Positions 36,838-47,428 of a stretch of 64,000 bases of DNA are shown in pieces. The position numbers and the translations under genes were made by a program. How positions within the stretch are numbered: the stretch's first letter is position 1; each line of letters begins with the position of its first letter. Location of the stretch: NCBI GenBank assembly GCA_030041045.1, contig JASHOQ010000114.1, forward strand, positions 62,001 to 126,000, given 5' to 3'. The notes below the pieces were generated by a model. The model saw only the letters and a program-made list of their open reading frames with translations, was not told where the DNA came from and did not search any database. The DNA is from Acidobacteriaceae bacterium. GTDB lineage: Bacteria; Acidobacteriota; Terriglobia; Terriglobales; Acidobacteriaceae.

Positions 36838-37476
36838 ATGGCTTTGAACGACCAATTCCGCAAGCCCAGCGGCTGGATGGGACGGTGGCTGCTGCGCAAC
36901 ATGAACAAGCGCCATTCGGGCGTGACCGACTGGGGACTTTCGCACATCACCATTCCGCGCGACGGCGCCATCCTCGACGTGGGCTGCGGCGGAGGAAGAA
37001 CCATCGCCAAGCTCGTCAGCGCGTCGGGATCAGGGCAGGTGTTCGGCCTCGACCATTCAGCAGACAGCGTGCGCCTGGCGGCGAAGACAAACGCCGCGAC
37101 AATTCGCACCGGCCGTGTCGAAATCATCCAGGGCTCGGTGTCGCAGCTTCCCTACGCGAGCGACATATTCGACTTGGTTGCGGCAGTGGAGACGATCTAT
37201 TTCTGGCCGGATCTGCCTGCCGACGTTCGCGAAATCTGGCGCGTGGTCAAGCCGGGCGGTTCATTGGCGGTGATTTGCGAAGTGTACAAGGGTGCACCGG
37301 CCGCGATGTCGAAGATGGTCGAAAAGCACGCATCGAAGACAGGAATGCGCGTGCTGGCGCCCGAGGAGCTTCGTACGCTTCTTCAAGATGCGGGATTCGT
37401 CGAGGTTGAGGTGTTCACGGACGCGCCCAAGGGCTGGGTTTGCGCAACGGGGCTCAAGCCTTTGCGCGCCGCCTGA
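36838..37476 (+). CDS. Class I SAM-dependent methyltransferase
   Basis: A 212-residue soluble methyltransferase. Motif I is ILDVGCGGGRTIAKL (SAM binding), the acidic residue follows in VFGLDHSADSV, motif II is FDLVAAVETIYFWPD, and LKPGG-type motif III is WRVVKPGGSLAVI. It resembles UbiE/COQ5-like small-molecule methyltransferases, substrate unknown. The ATG at 36838 has AGGTGAG upstream. The 3' end overlaps the convergent hypF end by 23 bp. Confidence 0.88.
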   Translation: MALNDQFRKPSGWMGRWLLRNMNKRHSGVTDWGLSHITIPRDGAILDVGCGGGRTIAKLVSASGSGQVFGLDHSADSVRLAAKTNAATIRTGRVEIIQGSVSQLPYASDIFDLVAAVETIYFWPDLPADVREIWRVVKPGGSLAVICEVYKGAPAAMSKMVEKHASKTGMRVLAPEELRTLLQDAGFVEVEVFTDAPKGWVCATGLKPLRAA

Positions 37477-39817
37477 GCAAGGCTGCTGCTACAACCGCCT
37501 GGCCGTAACTCAGCCCGCCATCGCCGGGACTCACCTGCGCATGCTCGAAGAGCGTGAAGCCCGCGTGCTCCAGTCCCGCGCGCAGCAGCCGCGCCAGGCG
37601 CCGGTTGTGCATGCAGCCGCCGGAGAGAACCACCTCTTGAATCCCCGTTGCCTGCCTCGCCTGTTGCGCGGCCTCGACAAACGACCCAGCGACGCCCGCA
37701 TGAAACCGCGCCGAAATCTCCGCGGGTCTTCGACCTGCTTTCAAATCCAGCAGCAATTCCTGCCACATCGGAGCCGCTGAGATTTGTGCTGGCAGTCTCG
37801 CCCTCCAGTTGCCTTCGATCGATGCAAATGAATATCCGGACCCGGGTTCATCCGGCTCGTCAAGGGCCGCTCCTTCCAGCTCCATCGCGGCCTGTGCCTC
37901 ATAATCCACCGCGCGGCGCCCCAGCACCACTGCGGCGACGGCATCAAAGAGTCGTCCCAGGCTCGACGTTAGCGGCGAATTCACGCCGCGCGCGATCATG
38001 CGGCGCAACACGGAGGCCTCCTCCCGCGTCGCGCCGAAAAGATCCGTCAGCCGCGGCGACTCCACGTCGAGTCCCGCCGCATGCAATGCCCCAACCGCCA
38101 TGCGCCACGGCTCGCGAATCGCTTTTTCTCCCCCAGGCATCGGTAGGCACTCGAGATGCGCAAACCGCTCGAAACTGTCAAGCCGCAAGATCAGCACTTC
38201 TCCGCCCCAGATTCTGCCATCGGTGCCGTACCCGGTTCCGTCCAGGCTCAGGCCGATTACCGGACCCGCGAGCTCATGCTCGGCCATGCAGCCGGCTACG
38301 TGCGCGTGGTGGTGCTGTACGGCAACGAGCGGAATGCGGCGCTCGCCCGCCCACTGCTTTGCAAATCTTGTTGAAAGGTACTCGGGGTGCAGATCGTGTG
38401 CGATCGCTTCCGGTTCGATTTCAAACGTGCGCATCAAGTGCGCGAGCGACTCACGGAAGAAATCGAGCGCGGCCGCGTTCTCGAGATCGCCAATGTGCTG
38501 GCTTTGATACGCAAATCGTCCGCGCGCAAGGGTGAAGACGCTTTTCAAGTGTCCGCCCACGGCGAGCAGCGAGGGCGCGTCTAAATCGAGGGGCAAGCGC
38601 ACGCCGAGGGGCACAAATCCGCGCGCGCGGCGAACGAGCTGCGGCGCGCCATCGACGACCGCTGTCACCGAATCATCGCAGCGCTGAAGGATTTCCCGGT
38701 CGTGCATGAGGAATGCATCGGCAATGCCTCCGAGGCGCTCGAGCGCCTCATGGTTGTCGATGGCGATGGGCTCTTCGCTCAGGTTGGCTGAGGTCATCAC
38801 CAGCACGCGCACTCGCGCATCGGCAAAGAGCAGATGCTGCAAAGGCGAGTAAGGCAGAAACACGCCCAGCCAGGGAACTCCAGGCGCGACTTGCGGCGCA
38901 ATTCCGGATTCGGCGCGCGCCCGCGCGAGAACGATGGACCGGGCCGCAGTGACGAGCAGATCCTCTTCTTCGGCCGTCAAGACGCAGATGGAACGCGCGG
39001 CATCCAGATCCCGCACCATGACTGCCAACGGTTTCCCATAACGATGCTTGCGCTGCCGCAGGCGCAGGACCGCCTCCTCGTTTTGAGCATCGACGCAAAG
39101 ATGAAATCCGCCAATGCCCTTGATGGCCAAGATCTCGCCGTCCATCAAGCGATCGATGCAAGCCGCAACCGGATCGCTCGCAGTGATGGTTTCTCCCGTG
39201 GAATCCGTCAGCCAAACCCTCGGCCCGCACTGCGCACAGGCATTGGGCTGCGCGTGGAACCGCCGGTTTTGGGGATCGTCGTATTCCGCCTGGCAGGCAG
39301 AGCACATTTTGAAATTCGCCATTGATGTCTGCGGGCGGTCGTAGGGGACGCGGCGCGTGATGGTGAAGCGCGGCCCGCAATTGGTGCAATTCAGGAAAGG
39401 GTACCGGTAGCGGCGGTCTGAGGGGTCGAAGAGTTCCCGCAGGCAATCCGCGCACGTGGCCGCGTCGGCCGGAATGCCGGTGGCCACGTGACCGCGGATG
39501 GCGCTGGCAACGATCGAGAACTCGCGCTCATCCTTGGGCGCGAGATCGCTTACCAGGAGCGCGTCGATGCGCGCCAGGGCCGGCGCTTCCGCCGGCAATC
39601 GACGGAGAAATAAGTCCACGTGATGCGGAGCACCTTCGATCTCAATGGTCACGCCATCGGTGTCGTTGCCGATGAAGCCGGCGAGCCCTTCTTCCCGCGC
39701 GAGCCGGTACACGAAGGGCCGAAATCCAACGCCCTGCACCACGCCGCGCACGCGAATCTGCCGCCGCTCGGGCCTCGCTTCCATCGGTTCTTTGGCCGGC
39801 CGGGCCTCGTCGAGCAA
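37454..39817 (-). CDS. hypF: Carbamoyltransferase HypF
   Basis: Maturation factor that, with HypE, makes the CN ligands of the [NiFe] hydrogenase iron from carbamoyl phosphate. 787 residues: acylphosphatase domain (RGVVQGVGFRPFVYRLA, about 20-110), two zinc fingers (CADC...CTNCGPRF and CSAC...CAQCGP), a YrdC-like domain and a Kae1-like carbamoyl-transfer domain (HHHAHVAGCMAEHEL, LSLDGTGYGTDG, LSGGCMHNRRLA). The TTG at 39817 has GAGGCG upstream; ATG 39784 is an alternative. It lies about 2 kb before the hox operon on the opposite strand; no other hyp gene is in the window. Confidence 0.95.
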   Translation of the reverse strand: MLDEARPAKEPMEARPERRQIRVRGVVQGVGFRPFVYRLAREEGLAGFIGNDTDGVTIEIEGAPHHVDLFLRRLPAEAPALARIDALLVSDLAPKDEREFSIVASAIRGHVATGIPADAATCADCLRELFDPSDRRYRYPFLNCTNCGPRFTITRRVPYDRPQTSMANFKMCSACQAEYDDPQNRRFHAQPNACAQCGPRVWLTDSTGETITASDPVAACIDRLMDGEILAIKGIGGFHLCVDAQNEEAVLRLRQRKHRYGKPLAVMVRDLDAARSICVLTAEEEDLLVTAARSIVLARARAESGIAPQVAPGVPWLGVFLPYSPLQHLLFADARVRVLVMTSANLSEEPIAIDNHEALERLGGIADAFLMHDREILQRCDDSVTAVVDGAPQLVRRARGFVPLGVRLPLDLDAPSLLAVGGHLKSVFTLARGRFAYQSQHIGDLENAAALDFFRESLAHLMRTFEIEPEAIAHDLHPEYLSTRFAKQWAGERRIPLVAVQHHHAHVAGCMAEHELAGPVIGLSLDGTGYGTDGRIWGGEVLILRLDSFERFAHLECLPMPGGEKAIREPWRMAVGALHAAGLDVESPRLTDLFGATREEASVLRRMIARGVNSPLTSSLGRLFDAVAAVVLGRRAVDYEAQAAMELEGAALDEPDEPGSGYSFASIEGNWRARLPAQISAAPMWQELLLDLKAGRRPAEISARFHAGVAGSFVEAAQQARQATGIQEVVLSGGCMHNRRLARLLRAGLEHAGFTLFEHAQVSPGDGGLSYGQAVVAAALLRRRAKA

Positions 39818-40058
39818 GGTTTCGCCTCACACACCGAAGTTCAGCATAGCGCACAAATTCCAGCATCCATTGCGGTTTCCTCGCTGCGGGCAACCAAAGC
39901 TTTCAGCCGCGATTCATACGGGAAGCGGCCGAATGGGCTTGAATCGCGGCCCCTGCATGCGGCCGGAAGCGGCGGGATTCGCGCAACAGATTGAATTCCG
40001 GCGGCGCTTCGAGGGGCAATTACAACCTAGTAAAGATTTCGTCGGGAAAGGTGGCTCT

Positions 40059-40751
40059 ATGAAGAAAATGATGTTTCTGATCGCGATGGCAGGTCTGGCC
40101 TCAATGTGCTGGGCAGATCAATCGAAGGACCAGGTCGACGACCGCATGACCCAGGCGGGAGACGTGCTGCGCCAGATTATGGCCACGCCGGACAAGGGCA
40201 TTCCTCAGGAAGTGCTGGATCACGCCAAGTGCATTGCGGTTGTGCCGCATCTGGTCAAGGGCGGATTCGTCTTCGGCGCCGAGGGCGGCAGAGGCGTGGC
40301 CACATGCCGCACCGATCACGGATGGAGCGCGCCGGCCTTCTTTGACGTGGAAGGCGGGAGCTGGGGACTGCAGATCGGCGTGGAAGGCATCGATCTGGTC
40401 ATGATCATCCAGAATGACAAAGGCATGCAGGATCTTCTGCACAGCAAGTTCCAGATCGGCGGTGACGCCTCGGCTGCAGCCGGCCCGGTGGGACGGCATG
40501 CTTCCGCCGACACGGACTGGAAGATGAACGCCGAGATCCTGACGTATTCGCGGGCAAAAGGAATCTTTGCCGGACTCACCCTGAATGGCGCCGCGGTTCA
40601 CCGCGATGACGACGCCATGCGGGCGGTTTATGGTCCCGGCGTGGGAACCAACGCCGTTTTGTCCGGCCAGGTTCCGCCTACGCCGGGCGCGGATGCGTTT
40701 CTGAGTGCGGTGCACAGCGCGCGCGAACAGGCTCGGGCCGCGCAGGATTGA
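40059..40751 (+). CDS. Exported SYLF (Ysc84-like) lipid-binding protein
   Basis: A 230-residue protein with a signal peptide (MKKMMFLIAMAGLASMCWA) and a SYLF domain: DHAKCIAVVPHLVKGGFVFGAEGGRGVATC, GLQIGVEGIDLVMIIQN and FAGLTLNGAAVHRDDD. SYLF proteins bind phosphoinositides or other lipids in eukaryotes; the bacterial role is not established. The ATG at 40059 follows AAAGGTGG. Confidence 0.88.
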   Translation: MKKMMFLIAMAGLASMCWADQSKDQVDDRMTQAGDVLRQIMATPDKGIPQEVLDHAKCIAVVPHLVKGGFVFGAEGGRGVATCRTDHGWSAPAFFDVEGGSWGLQIGVEGIDLVMIIQNDKGMQDLLHSKFQIGGDASAAAGPVGRHASADTDWKMNAEILTYSRAKGIFAGLTLNGAAVHRDDDAMRAVYGPGVGTNAVLSGQVPPTPGADAFLSAVHSAREQARAAQD

Positions 40752-40871
40752 TTCACCGCGCGTTCAACTGCCGGGAGGAGGAAAGTCCCTGCCGATCGGA
40801 CACGGGGATTGTCTCCTCATAATGCAAGTGGAAAAGCGCAGGCCAGTTTCCTTCGTGAGAGAATTTGCTGC

Positions 40872-41594
40872 ATGGCGCCTCGCACGCAACGGAGACTGGC
40901 CTGTGCTGCATGGGGCGCTCTGCTGTGGGGCGCTGCAGCCGCCAACCCCGCGCCGCAACCGGACGAAGCTTCCATCATCCGCATGATCGACGCTGAGGTG
41001 CAGCACCGCGTTCAAAGCGTGCAGGGTTTCACGGACATCGAGCATTACAGAGTGTTCCGCGGCGGCGACCAGACGCACCCCGTGGCGGAGATGACGGCGA
41101 AGGATACATACCGCAAGGGCGCCGGCAAGACCTACACCGTGCTCTCACAGAGCGGTTCGGATATCGTGCAGAAGTTTGGACTCAAGCCTCTGATCGAAAA
41201 CGAGGAGCGCATCAACCATCCCGCCACGGTGGCGCAATCCTGGTTCAATTCGGCCAATTACACCATGACGCTGAAGCCGGGCGGCATGCAGAAACTGAAT
41301 GGGCGCGACTGCTACGCGCTCTCCATCGCTCCCAGGCAGAAGGCTCCTCAAATGATCGACGGAACCCTATGGGTCGATGCGCACGATGGCTCCATTGCGC
41401 AGGTTGAGGGAGTCGCGTCCAAAAGCCCGTCTCCGTTCGCGGGAACCACCCACATGATGCGCCAATACGCGCAGATCGAAGGGTTCCCCATGGCGACGCA
41501 CGCGCGGGCTGAATCGAGCAGCGTGCTTTTCGGACACACCGTCGTTCTCATCGATTATTCCGACTATCATCTTCAGGTCGCCCCACACCCGTAA
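40872..41594 (+). CDS. Exported protein, possible LolA-like fold
   Basis: A 240-residue protein with a signal sequence (CAAWGALLWGAAAANPAPQ) and a beta-rich body including KTYTVLSQSGSDIVQKFGLK, DCYALSIAPRQKAPQMIDG and GTLWVDAHDGSIAQVEG. The WVD...I..VEG pattern is reminiscent of outer-membrane lipoprotein sorting (LolA/LppX) proteins, but the match is weak. The ATG at 40872 is chosen for its signal peptide. It is downstream of the SYLF gene by 120 bp. Confidence 0.65.
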   Translation: MAPRTQRRLACAAWGALLWGAAAANPAPQPDEASIIRMIDAEVQHRVQSVQGFTDIEHYRVFRGGDQTHPVAEMTAKDTYRKGAGKTYTVLSQSGSDIVQKFGLKPLIENEERINHPATVAQSWFNSANYTMTLKPGGMQKLNGRDCYALSIAPRQKAPQMIDGTLWVDAHDGSIAQVEGVASKSPSPFAGTTHMMRQYAQIEGFPMATHARAESSSVLFGHTVVLIDYSDYHLQVAPHP

Positions 41595-41897
41595 TTCCCC
41601 ACAGCGTGGAATGCGTGCTTTTCTTTGCCTGCCGTAGAGCGGTGCTTGCCGCGCCGGTTTGCCGGCCCATTTGAGGGTTCGCAGCTCCGATTTGGGTCTT
41701 CCGGTTTCCTGGAGCTGCGCATCGTAAATTGGCTTGGCCAGGCGCGTGCTGTATCATCGGCTCAACCTCAATCTGCAAATTTGCCGCCGGTGACCCGCAT
41801 CACCGATCAGACTGACGCGCGGGGAGTAAAAAAAGAGCAGCCGCAGGTCCGCGCCGAATGATGGCTCGCGCCGGCGGTCGCGAACTGGGAGGGAAAC
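41595..41897. other. Hox operon leader region
   Basis: About 300 bp upstream of hoxE. It contains a candidate promoter (see 41729-41757) and a perfect 6-bp inverted repeat CGGTGA-N6-TCACCG at 41788-41805, about 25 bp downstream of the predicted transcription start, which could be an operator. Nothing coding was found. Confidence 0.45.
41729..41757 (+). promoter_or_regulatory. Candidate promoter of the hox operon
   Basis: TTGGCT (41729-41734), 17-bp spacer, TATCAT (41752-41757): four and five of six matches to the sigma-70 consensus at ideal spacing. The predicted start near 41764 leaves a leader of about 135 bases before hoxE. Confidence 0.5.
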
Positions 41898-42395
41898 GTG
41901 CCCGCTATCACACCTCCGCCGCTGCCCAGCGACGATAAACGCTGGAAGATCGTGAACGGCACCATGCGCAAGAACGGGTTTGCGCGCCACGCGCTTATTG
42001 AGACCCTGCATACCGTACAGTCGTCTTTCGGTTATCTCGATGACGACGCTATCCGGTTTGTGGCCCGCTCCTTGCGCGTGCCCCTGAGCCAGGCCTATGG
42101 CGTGGCCACGTTTTATCACTACTTCAGCCTCAAGCCGCCGGGCAAGCACACCATGACCATCTGCACCGGCACGGCGTGCTACATCAAGGGCAACGACAAG
42201 CTGGTGGCGCTGGCGGAAAAATGCCTGGGCATTGCACAGGGTCAGACCACCAAGGACGGGCTGATCAGCCTGACGACGGCGCGCTGCGTGGGCGCGTGCG
42301 GTCGCGCACCGGTGGTGCTCTGTGACGGCGAGCTGAGCGGCCAGATGAGCGGCGAAGAGATGGTGAGCCAGCTGGAAGGATGGGCCAGGGGATGA
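41898..42395 (+). CDS. hoxE: NAD-linked hydrogenase diaphorase subunit HoxE
   Basis: Thioredoxin-fold [2Fe-2S] subunit related to NuoE, linking the diaphorase to partners. 165 residues; cluster ligands are in [10 protein letters not shown] and CVGACGRAP (C-x4-C ... C-x3-C). GTG start with GGGAGGG. First gene of a tightly packed operon; its stop overlaps the hoxF start by 4 bp. Confidence 0.9.
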   Translation: MPAITPPPLPSDDKRWKIVNGTMRKNGFARHALIETLHTVQSSFGYLDDDAIRFVARSLRVPLSQAYGVATFYHYFSLKPPGKHTMTICTGTACYIKGNDKLVALAEKCLGIAQGQTTKDGLISLTTARCVGACGRAPVVLCDGELSGQMSGEEMVSQLEGWARG

Positions 42396-44032
42396 ACAGT
42401 GAAGAGCTTGAGCAGATCGCCGAAACAGTTCGCCTGGAGAACGCGAAGTTCGATCACCAGATCAACGTGTGCATGGGCACCGGGTGCCTGAGCCAGCACT
42501 CTGACAAGCTGAAGGATGCCCTGTCGCACGCGGTCGCCGGCCAGGGAAAGAAGTGTCTTGTACGCCGCACCGGCTGCATGGGGCTTTGCGCCGCGGGGCC
42601 GCTGGTGCTCGTGGATCCCGAAGAGACTCTTTACCAGCACGTGAAGGCAGAAAACGCCGAAGCCATCGCACAGAGCCTCGGCGGCGAACCGGTCGAAGCG
42701 CTCCAGTGCAGTTTGCGCGAGCACTTCGATCAGCAGGTGCATATCGTGCTCGAAAACTCCGGGCACATCGATCCCGAAAGAATCGACGACTACATTGCGC
42801 GCGACGGCTACAAGGCGCTGGTGAAAGCGCTCACGGAGATGACGCCCAACGAAGTGATCCAGCAGATCACGGAGAGCGGTTTGCGCGGGCGCGGCGGCGG
42901 CGGTTATCCCACGGGTTTGAAATGGAGCACCGTGGCCAAGGCCGTGGGCGACATGAAGTACGTAATCTGCAACGGCGACGAGGGCGATCCCGGCGCGTTC
43001 ATGGACCGCAGCGTGCTCGAGAGCGACCCGCAGCGCGTGCTCGAGGGCATGGCCATTGCCGCTAACGCGGTGGGCGCAAGCAAGGGCTACGTCTACGTGC
43101 GCGCCGAGTATCCGCTGGCGGTGAGCCGTTTGACCCTGTGCCTGCGCGACGCGCGGCGGCGCGGCCTGCTGGGCAACGGCATCTGCGGCACGCAGTTCGA
43201 CTTCGACGTGGAGATACGGCTGGGCGCGGGCGCGTTCGTGTGCGGCGAAGAGACGGCGCTGATCGCCTCCATTGAAGGCAAGCGCGGCACGCCCAAGCCG
43301 CGGCCCCCTTATCCGGCCTCGAGCGGCTTGTGGGGCCGGCCCACGCTGATCAACAACGTGGAAACCTTCGCCAACATCGCGCCCATCCTGCGCAAGGGCG
43401 GCAAGTGGTTTGCGAGCATCGGCTCGGAGCGCAGCAAGGGCACCAAGGTGTTTGCGCTCACCGGCAAGATCAAGAACACCGGGCTGGTGGAAGTGCCCAT
43501 GGGCATCAAACTGCGCGAGATTATCGAGGTCATCGGCGGCGGCGTTCCCGGAGGGCACAAGTTCAAAGCGGTGCAAACCGGCGGGCCTTCGGGCGGCTGC
43601 ATACCGGAGGAGCTGCTCGATATCGGCGTCAGTTACGACGCGCTGCTGAAGATCGGGTCGATCATGGGTTCGGGCGGAATGATCGTGATGGATGACACTT
43701 CGTGCATGGTCGGCGTGGCGCTCTACTTCATGGAATTCTGCATGACCGAATCGTGCGGCAAGTGCATCCCTTGCCGCGCGGGCACGGCGCAGATGTATAC
43801 GCTGCTGACACGCATATCGAACGGCACGGGGACGATGGACGACCTCGAACTGCTGGAGCTGCTCTGCACGACGGTAAAGGAAGCCAGCCTTTGCGGCCTG
43901 GGACAGACGGCGCCCAATCCGGTGCTCAGCACGCTCAAGTATTTCCGCCATGAATACATGGAGCACATCGTTCACAAGCGCTGCCCCGCCGGGGCGTGCG
44001 TCATGAAAGCCGCGGAGGAGGCATTGGCATGA
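42392..44032 (+). CDS. hoxF: NAD-linked hydrogenase diaphorase subunit HoxF
   Basis: NuoF-like subunit carrying FMN, the NAD(H) site and a [4Fe-4S] cluster. 546 residues. The N-terminal third is a thioredoxin-like [2Fe-2S] domain ([16 protein letters not shown]). The core has the FMN/NAD motifs [16 protein letters not shown] and [13 protein letters not shown], and the cluster ligands are [13 protein letters not shown] plus SLCGLG. The ATG at 42392 gives the ATGA overlap seen through the operon; ATG 42380 is possible. Confidence 0.93.
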   Translation: MNSEELEQIAETVRLENAKFDHQINVCMGTGCLSQHSDKLKDALSHAVAGQGKKCLVRRTGCMGLCAAGPLVLVDPEETLYQHVKAENAEAIAQSLGGEPVEALQCSLREHFDQQVHIVLENSGHIDPERIDDYIARDGYKALVKALTEMTPNEVIQQITESGLRGRGGGGYPTGLKWSTVAKAVGDMKYVICNGDEGDPGAFMDRSVLESDPQRVLEGMAIAANAVGASKGYVYVRAEYPLAVSRLTLCLRDARRRGLLGNGICGTQFDFDVEIRLGAGAFVCGEETALIASIEGKRGTPKPRPPYPASSGLWGRPTLINNVETFANIAPILRKGGKWFASIGSERSKGTKVFALTGKIKNTGLVEVPMGIKLREIIEVIGGGVPGGHKFKAVQTGGPSGGCIPEELLDIGVSYDALLKIGSIMGSGGMIVMDDTSCMVGVALYFMEFCMTESCGKCIPCRAGTAQMYTLLTRISNGTGTMDDLELLELLCTTVKEASLCGLGQTAPNPVLSTLKYFRHEYMEHIVHKRCPAGACVMKAAEEALA

Positions 44033-44742
44033 GCACCGACGTGGAAGTGAAAACCCTTCTCATCGACGAAAAGGAAGTGAGCGCGCGCGCGGGACAGACC
44101 ATTCTTGAGGTCGCGCGGGAAAACGGCATCCGCATTCCCACCCTTTGCCATCTCGACGGCCTGAGCGACGTGGGCGCATGCCGCATGTGCCTGGTGGAGA
44201 TCAAGGGAAGCCCCAAGCTGCTGCCGGCCTGCGTGGCCACGGTGCAGGAGGGCATGGAAGTGAGCACCGCGACGGAGCGGCTGCGCACGCACCGGCGCAT
44301 GATTCTCGAACTGCTCTTTGCCGAGCGCAATCACATCTGCTCAGTCTGCGTGGCCAATGGCCACTGCGAGCTGCAGTCGCTGGCGCAGGAGCAGGGCGTA
44401 ACGCATGTGCGGCTGCCTTACCGCAATCCCGAGCTGGGCGTCGACGCTTCCAACGAGCGCTTCACCCTCGACCACAACCGCTGCATCCTGTGCACGCGCT
44501 GCGTGCGCGTCTGCGCGGAGATCGAAGGCGCGCACGTGTGGGATGTGATGGGGCGCGGCATCAACTCCATGGTCATTAGCGATCTGCACGAGGAGTGGGG
44601 CGCCTCCAGTTGCACCCGCTGCGGCAAATGCGTGCAGGTGTGCCCCACCGGCGCGCTCTTTGACAAGACCAAAGTCGGTTCCGATCACCCCAAGTATCCC
44701 GACTTTCTCCCTTACCTGAACCTGATGCGGGAGGCGCGATGA
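44029..44742 (+). CDS. hoxU: NAD-linked hydrogenase diaphorase subunit HoxU
   Basis: Electron-wire subunit related to the N-terminus of NuoG. 237 residues: a [2Fe-2S] ferredoxin domain ([15 protein letters not shown]), a His-Cys3 [4Fe-4S] site ([12 protein letters not shown]) and two further [4Fe-4S] motifs ([11 protein letters not shown] and [12 protein letters not shown]). It passes electrons between HoxF and HoxY. Start overlaps the hoxF stop (ATGA), with GGAGGAG upstream. Confidence 0.93.
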   Translation: MSTDVEVKTLLIDEKEVSARAGQTILEVARENGIRIPTLCHLDGLSDVGACRMCLVEIKGSPKLLPACVATVQEGMEVSTATERLRTHRRMILELLFAERNHICSVCVANGHCELQSLAQEQGVTHVRLPYRNPELGVDASNERFTLDHNRCILCTRCVRVCAEIEGAHVWDVMGRGINSMVISDLHEEWGASSCTRCGKCVQVCPTGALFDKTKVGSDHPKYPDFLPYLNLMREAR

Positions 44743-45272
44743 GCAAACTGAAGCTGGCGACGGCGTGGCTCGATGGATGCTCGGGCTGCCATATGTCGTT
44801 TCTCGATATGGACGAGCGGCTGCTGGAATTGGCCGAGCTGGTCGACCTCGTCTACAGCCCCATTGTCGATGTGAAGCAGTACCCGGACGAAGTGGACATC
44901 GCGCTGGTCGAGGGCGCGGTGTCTTCGGTGGACGACGAGAAGAAGATCCGCAAAATTCGCGCGCACACGCGCACGCTGGTGGCCATGGGCGACTGCGCCG
45001 TCACCGGCAACGTGCCCTCGATGCGCAACCCCATCGGCCCGCAGGCGATTCTGGAGCGCGCTTACCTGGAAAACGTCACGGCGCAGGCGCAGATACCCTG
45101 CATGATCGTTCCCAAGCTGCTTCCCATTGTGCGGCCCATTCACGAGTTCGTGAAGGTGGATGTCTTTCTTCCCGGCTGCCCGCCCTCGGCCGACACTTTT
45201 CACGCCGCGCTGACGGCGCTGATCCAAGGCGCCCCGCTGGACATTTCCGCGCTCACGCGTTTCGGAGCCTGA
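44739..45272 (+). CDS. hoxY: [NiFe] hydrogenase small subunit HoxY
   Basis: Short (177 residues) cytosolic small subunit that binds the proximal [4Fe-4S] cluster. Ligand cysteines are in [26 protein letters not shown] and [10 protein letters not shown]. There is no Tat signal, consistent with a soluble NAD-coupled enzyme. ATGA overlap with hoxU. Confidence 0.94.
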   Translation: MSKLKLATAWLDGCSGCHMSFLDMDERLLELAELVDLVYSPIVDVKQYPDEVDIALVEGAVSSVDDEKKIRKIRAHTRTLVAMGDCAVTGNVPSMRNPIGPQAILERAYLENVTAQAQIPCMIVPKLLPIVRPIHEFVKVDVFLPGCPPSADTFHAALTALIQGAPLDISALTRFGA

Positions 45273-45289
45273 GTTTTCTGGAGCCTTTC

Positions 45290-46714
45290 ATGAGCCAGAC
45301 CATCACCATCGACCCGGTAACGCGTCTCGAAGGCCACGGCAAAATCACCATCCAGCTCAACCGTGAGGGCGAAGTGGAAGACGCGCATTTCCACGTGACC
45401 CAGGTGCGCGGCTTCGAGCGCTTCTCCGAAGGCCGGCCTTTTTACGAGATGCCTTCGCTGATGGCGCGCATCTGCGGCATCTGCCCGGTTTCGCATCTCA
45501 TCGCCTCGGCCAAGGCGTGCGAGGCCATCATGTCGGTGCGCATTCCGCACACGGCCGCGCAGCTCCGGCGCATGCTGAACCTGGCGCAGATGGTGCAGTC
45601 GCACGCGCTGAGCTTCTTTTATCTTTCCTCGCCCGACCTGCTGCTGGGCATGGAATCCGATCCCGCCGCGCGCAATCTCTTCGGCGTGGCCGCGGCCAAA
45701 CCGGAGCTGGGCCGCGCCGGCGTGGGGCTGCGGCGCTTTGGGCAGACCATCATCGAATCGCTCGGCAGCAAGCGCATCCATCCCGGATGGGTTGTGCCCG
45801 GCGGCGTCACCGAGCCGCTTTCAGCCGAAAAACGCGATGCGATTCTCGCTCTGCTGCCCGAAGCCTACGCGAACATCAAGCTGGCGCTGGGCTGGTACAA
45901 GCAGATCGCCGAAAAATTCCGGCAGGAGATCGAAGTCTTCGCCAACTTTCCCTCGCTCTTCCTCGGACTCATCAATGAGGATGAGTCGATCGAATTCACC
46001 GACGGCGCCCTGCGGCTGATCGACGCCGAAGGAGCCATTGTCGCCGACGGCATTACCGCGAGCGAGTTCACGCAGGTGATCGGCGAAGCCGTCGAGCCCT
46101 ACAGCTACACCAAGTTCGCGTACTATAAGCCGCTCGGCTATCCCCAGGGCAGCTATCGCGTGGGCCCGCTGGCGCGGCTTAATATCGCCAAGTCGATGGG
46201 CACGCCGCTGGCCGATGCGGAGCTCGCCGAATTCAAGCAGCTCGCTGCAGGACCGGTACAGAGCTCCTTTTACTTCCACCACGCGCGGCTGGTCGACATG
46301 CTTTACGGAATTGAAAAGATCGAGCAGATTCTCAGCGACCCGCTCATCCTGGACAAGCATGTGCGCGCCACGGCGGGCGTCAATCGTCCGGAGGGTGCGG
46401 GCCAGGCCGAGGCGCCGCGCGGCACGCTCATGCATCATTACAAAGTGGACGAGAACGGCAAAATCACGTGGGCCAACCTGGTGATCGCCACCGGCCAGAA
46501 CAACCACGCCATGAACCAGGGCGTGCTGCAGGCGGCCAAGCACTTCGTGAAGAACGGCAAATTCACTGAAGGCATTTTGAATCGCGTCGAGGCGGTGGTG
46601 CGCACCTTTGACCCGTGCCTCAGTTGCTCCTCGCATGCGGTGGGCCAGATGCCGCTCGTCCTCTCTCTCCTCTCTGCCGACGGCAAGGTCCTGGATCGCG
46701 TGGTCCGATCCTGA
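45290..46714 (+). CDS. hoxH: [NiFe] hydrogenase large subunit HoxH
   Basis: Holds the Ni-Fe site where H2 is split or formed. 474 residues. The first ligand motif is RICGIC (about residues 61-66) and the last is DPCLSCSSH (about 440), followed by a 25-residue C-terminal extension that a specific protease must remove after metal insertion. The ATG at 45290 has GGAG seven bases upstream; the frame stays open far into hoxY, but that part is not the gene. Together with hoxEFUY it forms a group 3d (NAD-coupled, bidirectional) hydrogenase. Confidence 0.95.
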   Translation: MSQTITIDPVTRLEGHGKITIQLNREGEVEDAHFHVTQVRGFERFSEGRPFYEMPSLMARICGICPVSHLIASAKACEAIMSVRIPHTAAQLRRMLNLAQMVQSHALSFFYLSSPDLLLGMESDPAARNLFGVAAAKPELGRAGVGLRRFGQTIIESLGSKRIHPGWVVPGGVTEPLSAEKRDAILALLPEAYANIKLALGWYKQIAEKFRQEIEVFANFPSLFLGLINEDESIEFTDGALRLIDAEGAIVADGITASEFTQVIGEAVEPYSYTKFAYYKPLGYPQGSYRVGPLARLNIAKSMGTPLADAELAEFKQLAAGPVQSSFYFHHARLVDMLYGIEKIEQILSDPLILDKHVRATAGVNRPEGAGQAEAPRGTLMHHYKVDENGKITWANLVIATGQNNHAMNQGVLQAAKHFVKNGKFTEGILNRVEAVVRTFDPCLSCSSHAVGQMPLVLSLLSADGKVLDRVVRS

Positions 46715-46804
46715 GGCGGCAGGACGCGCGCCGGATGCGCTCTTTCACCCAGCGGCGCTCACGGACGGACGAGCGCACACGGAACCGGAAGGAACGGTGA
46801 CCGA

Positions 46805-47308
46805 ATGAACGTGAGCCGGATCTCCTGCCTCATTCTCGCCTGCGGCAACCCGCTGCGCGGCGACGACGGCTTAGGTCCGTGGCTTGCGGAGTGGGCAGCC
46901 GCGCGCTTTCGCGCCGATTCTCTGGTTCGCGTGCGCGCTTCGCAACAGTGGACGCCGGAGCTGGCGGAGGAGATTGCCGGCGCGGAAACCGTCATCTTCA
47001 TCGACAGCTCGCTCGAAACCGCGCCCGGCGCCGTAAGGCTGTCTCCGGTCGCGCCCGCCGCCGGCGACAGCGCGCTTTCCACGCACCACCTGGGCGCGCC
47101 GGAACTGCTCGGCCTGGGGTGCGAGCTCTACGGCTACCTGCCGCGCACCGCGCTGCTGCTCACCGTCGGCATTGAGAGCGCGGAACTGCGCGAAGAATTC
47201 AGCGATGCCGTCAAGGCGGCCCTTGCGGACGCGTGCAGTTTGCTCGAGCATGCGGTCGAGCGACTGCTCACGGTCGCGGAACTCCGGGCATCCGGTCACC
47301 GCGTGTAG
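46805..47308 (+). CDS. hoxW: Hydrogenase maturation endopeptidase (HoxW-like)
   Basis: Cleaves the C-terminal extension of HoxH after nickel insertion. 167 residues; HyaD/HybD family motifs are CGNPLRGDDGLG (Asp/Glu metal site), VIFIDSS and HHLGAPELL. The ATG at 46805 follows GGAAGGAAC. It lies 90 bp after hoxH on the same strand, as in other hox clusters. Confidence 0.9.
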   Translation: MNVSRISCLILACGNPLRGDDGLGPWLAEWAAARFRADSLVRVRASQQWTPELAEEIAGAETVIFIDSSLETAPGAVRLSPVAPAAGDSALSTHHLGAPELLGLGCELYGYLPRTALLLTVGIESAELREEFSDAVKAALADACSLLEHAVERLLTVAELRASGHRV

Positions 47309-47428
47309 CGCCGGCTCCCTTCCCCCATCGAACGAAGTCCGCAAAGCTCGCCATGAAGTTGAGCGCGGCGCGCTTCCCTGCGTCGTTCAGACAGATACGG
47401 ATCCCTTCCAGGTAAAGGAGTCGCGCGC

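Noticed and set aside
44765..45289. 175-codon upstream extension of hoxH
   Set aside because: It overlaps hoxY in another frame and lacks hydrogenase similarity; the ATG at 45290 has a proper ribosome site.
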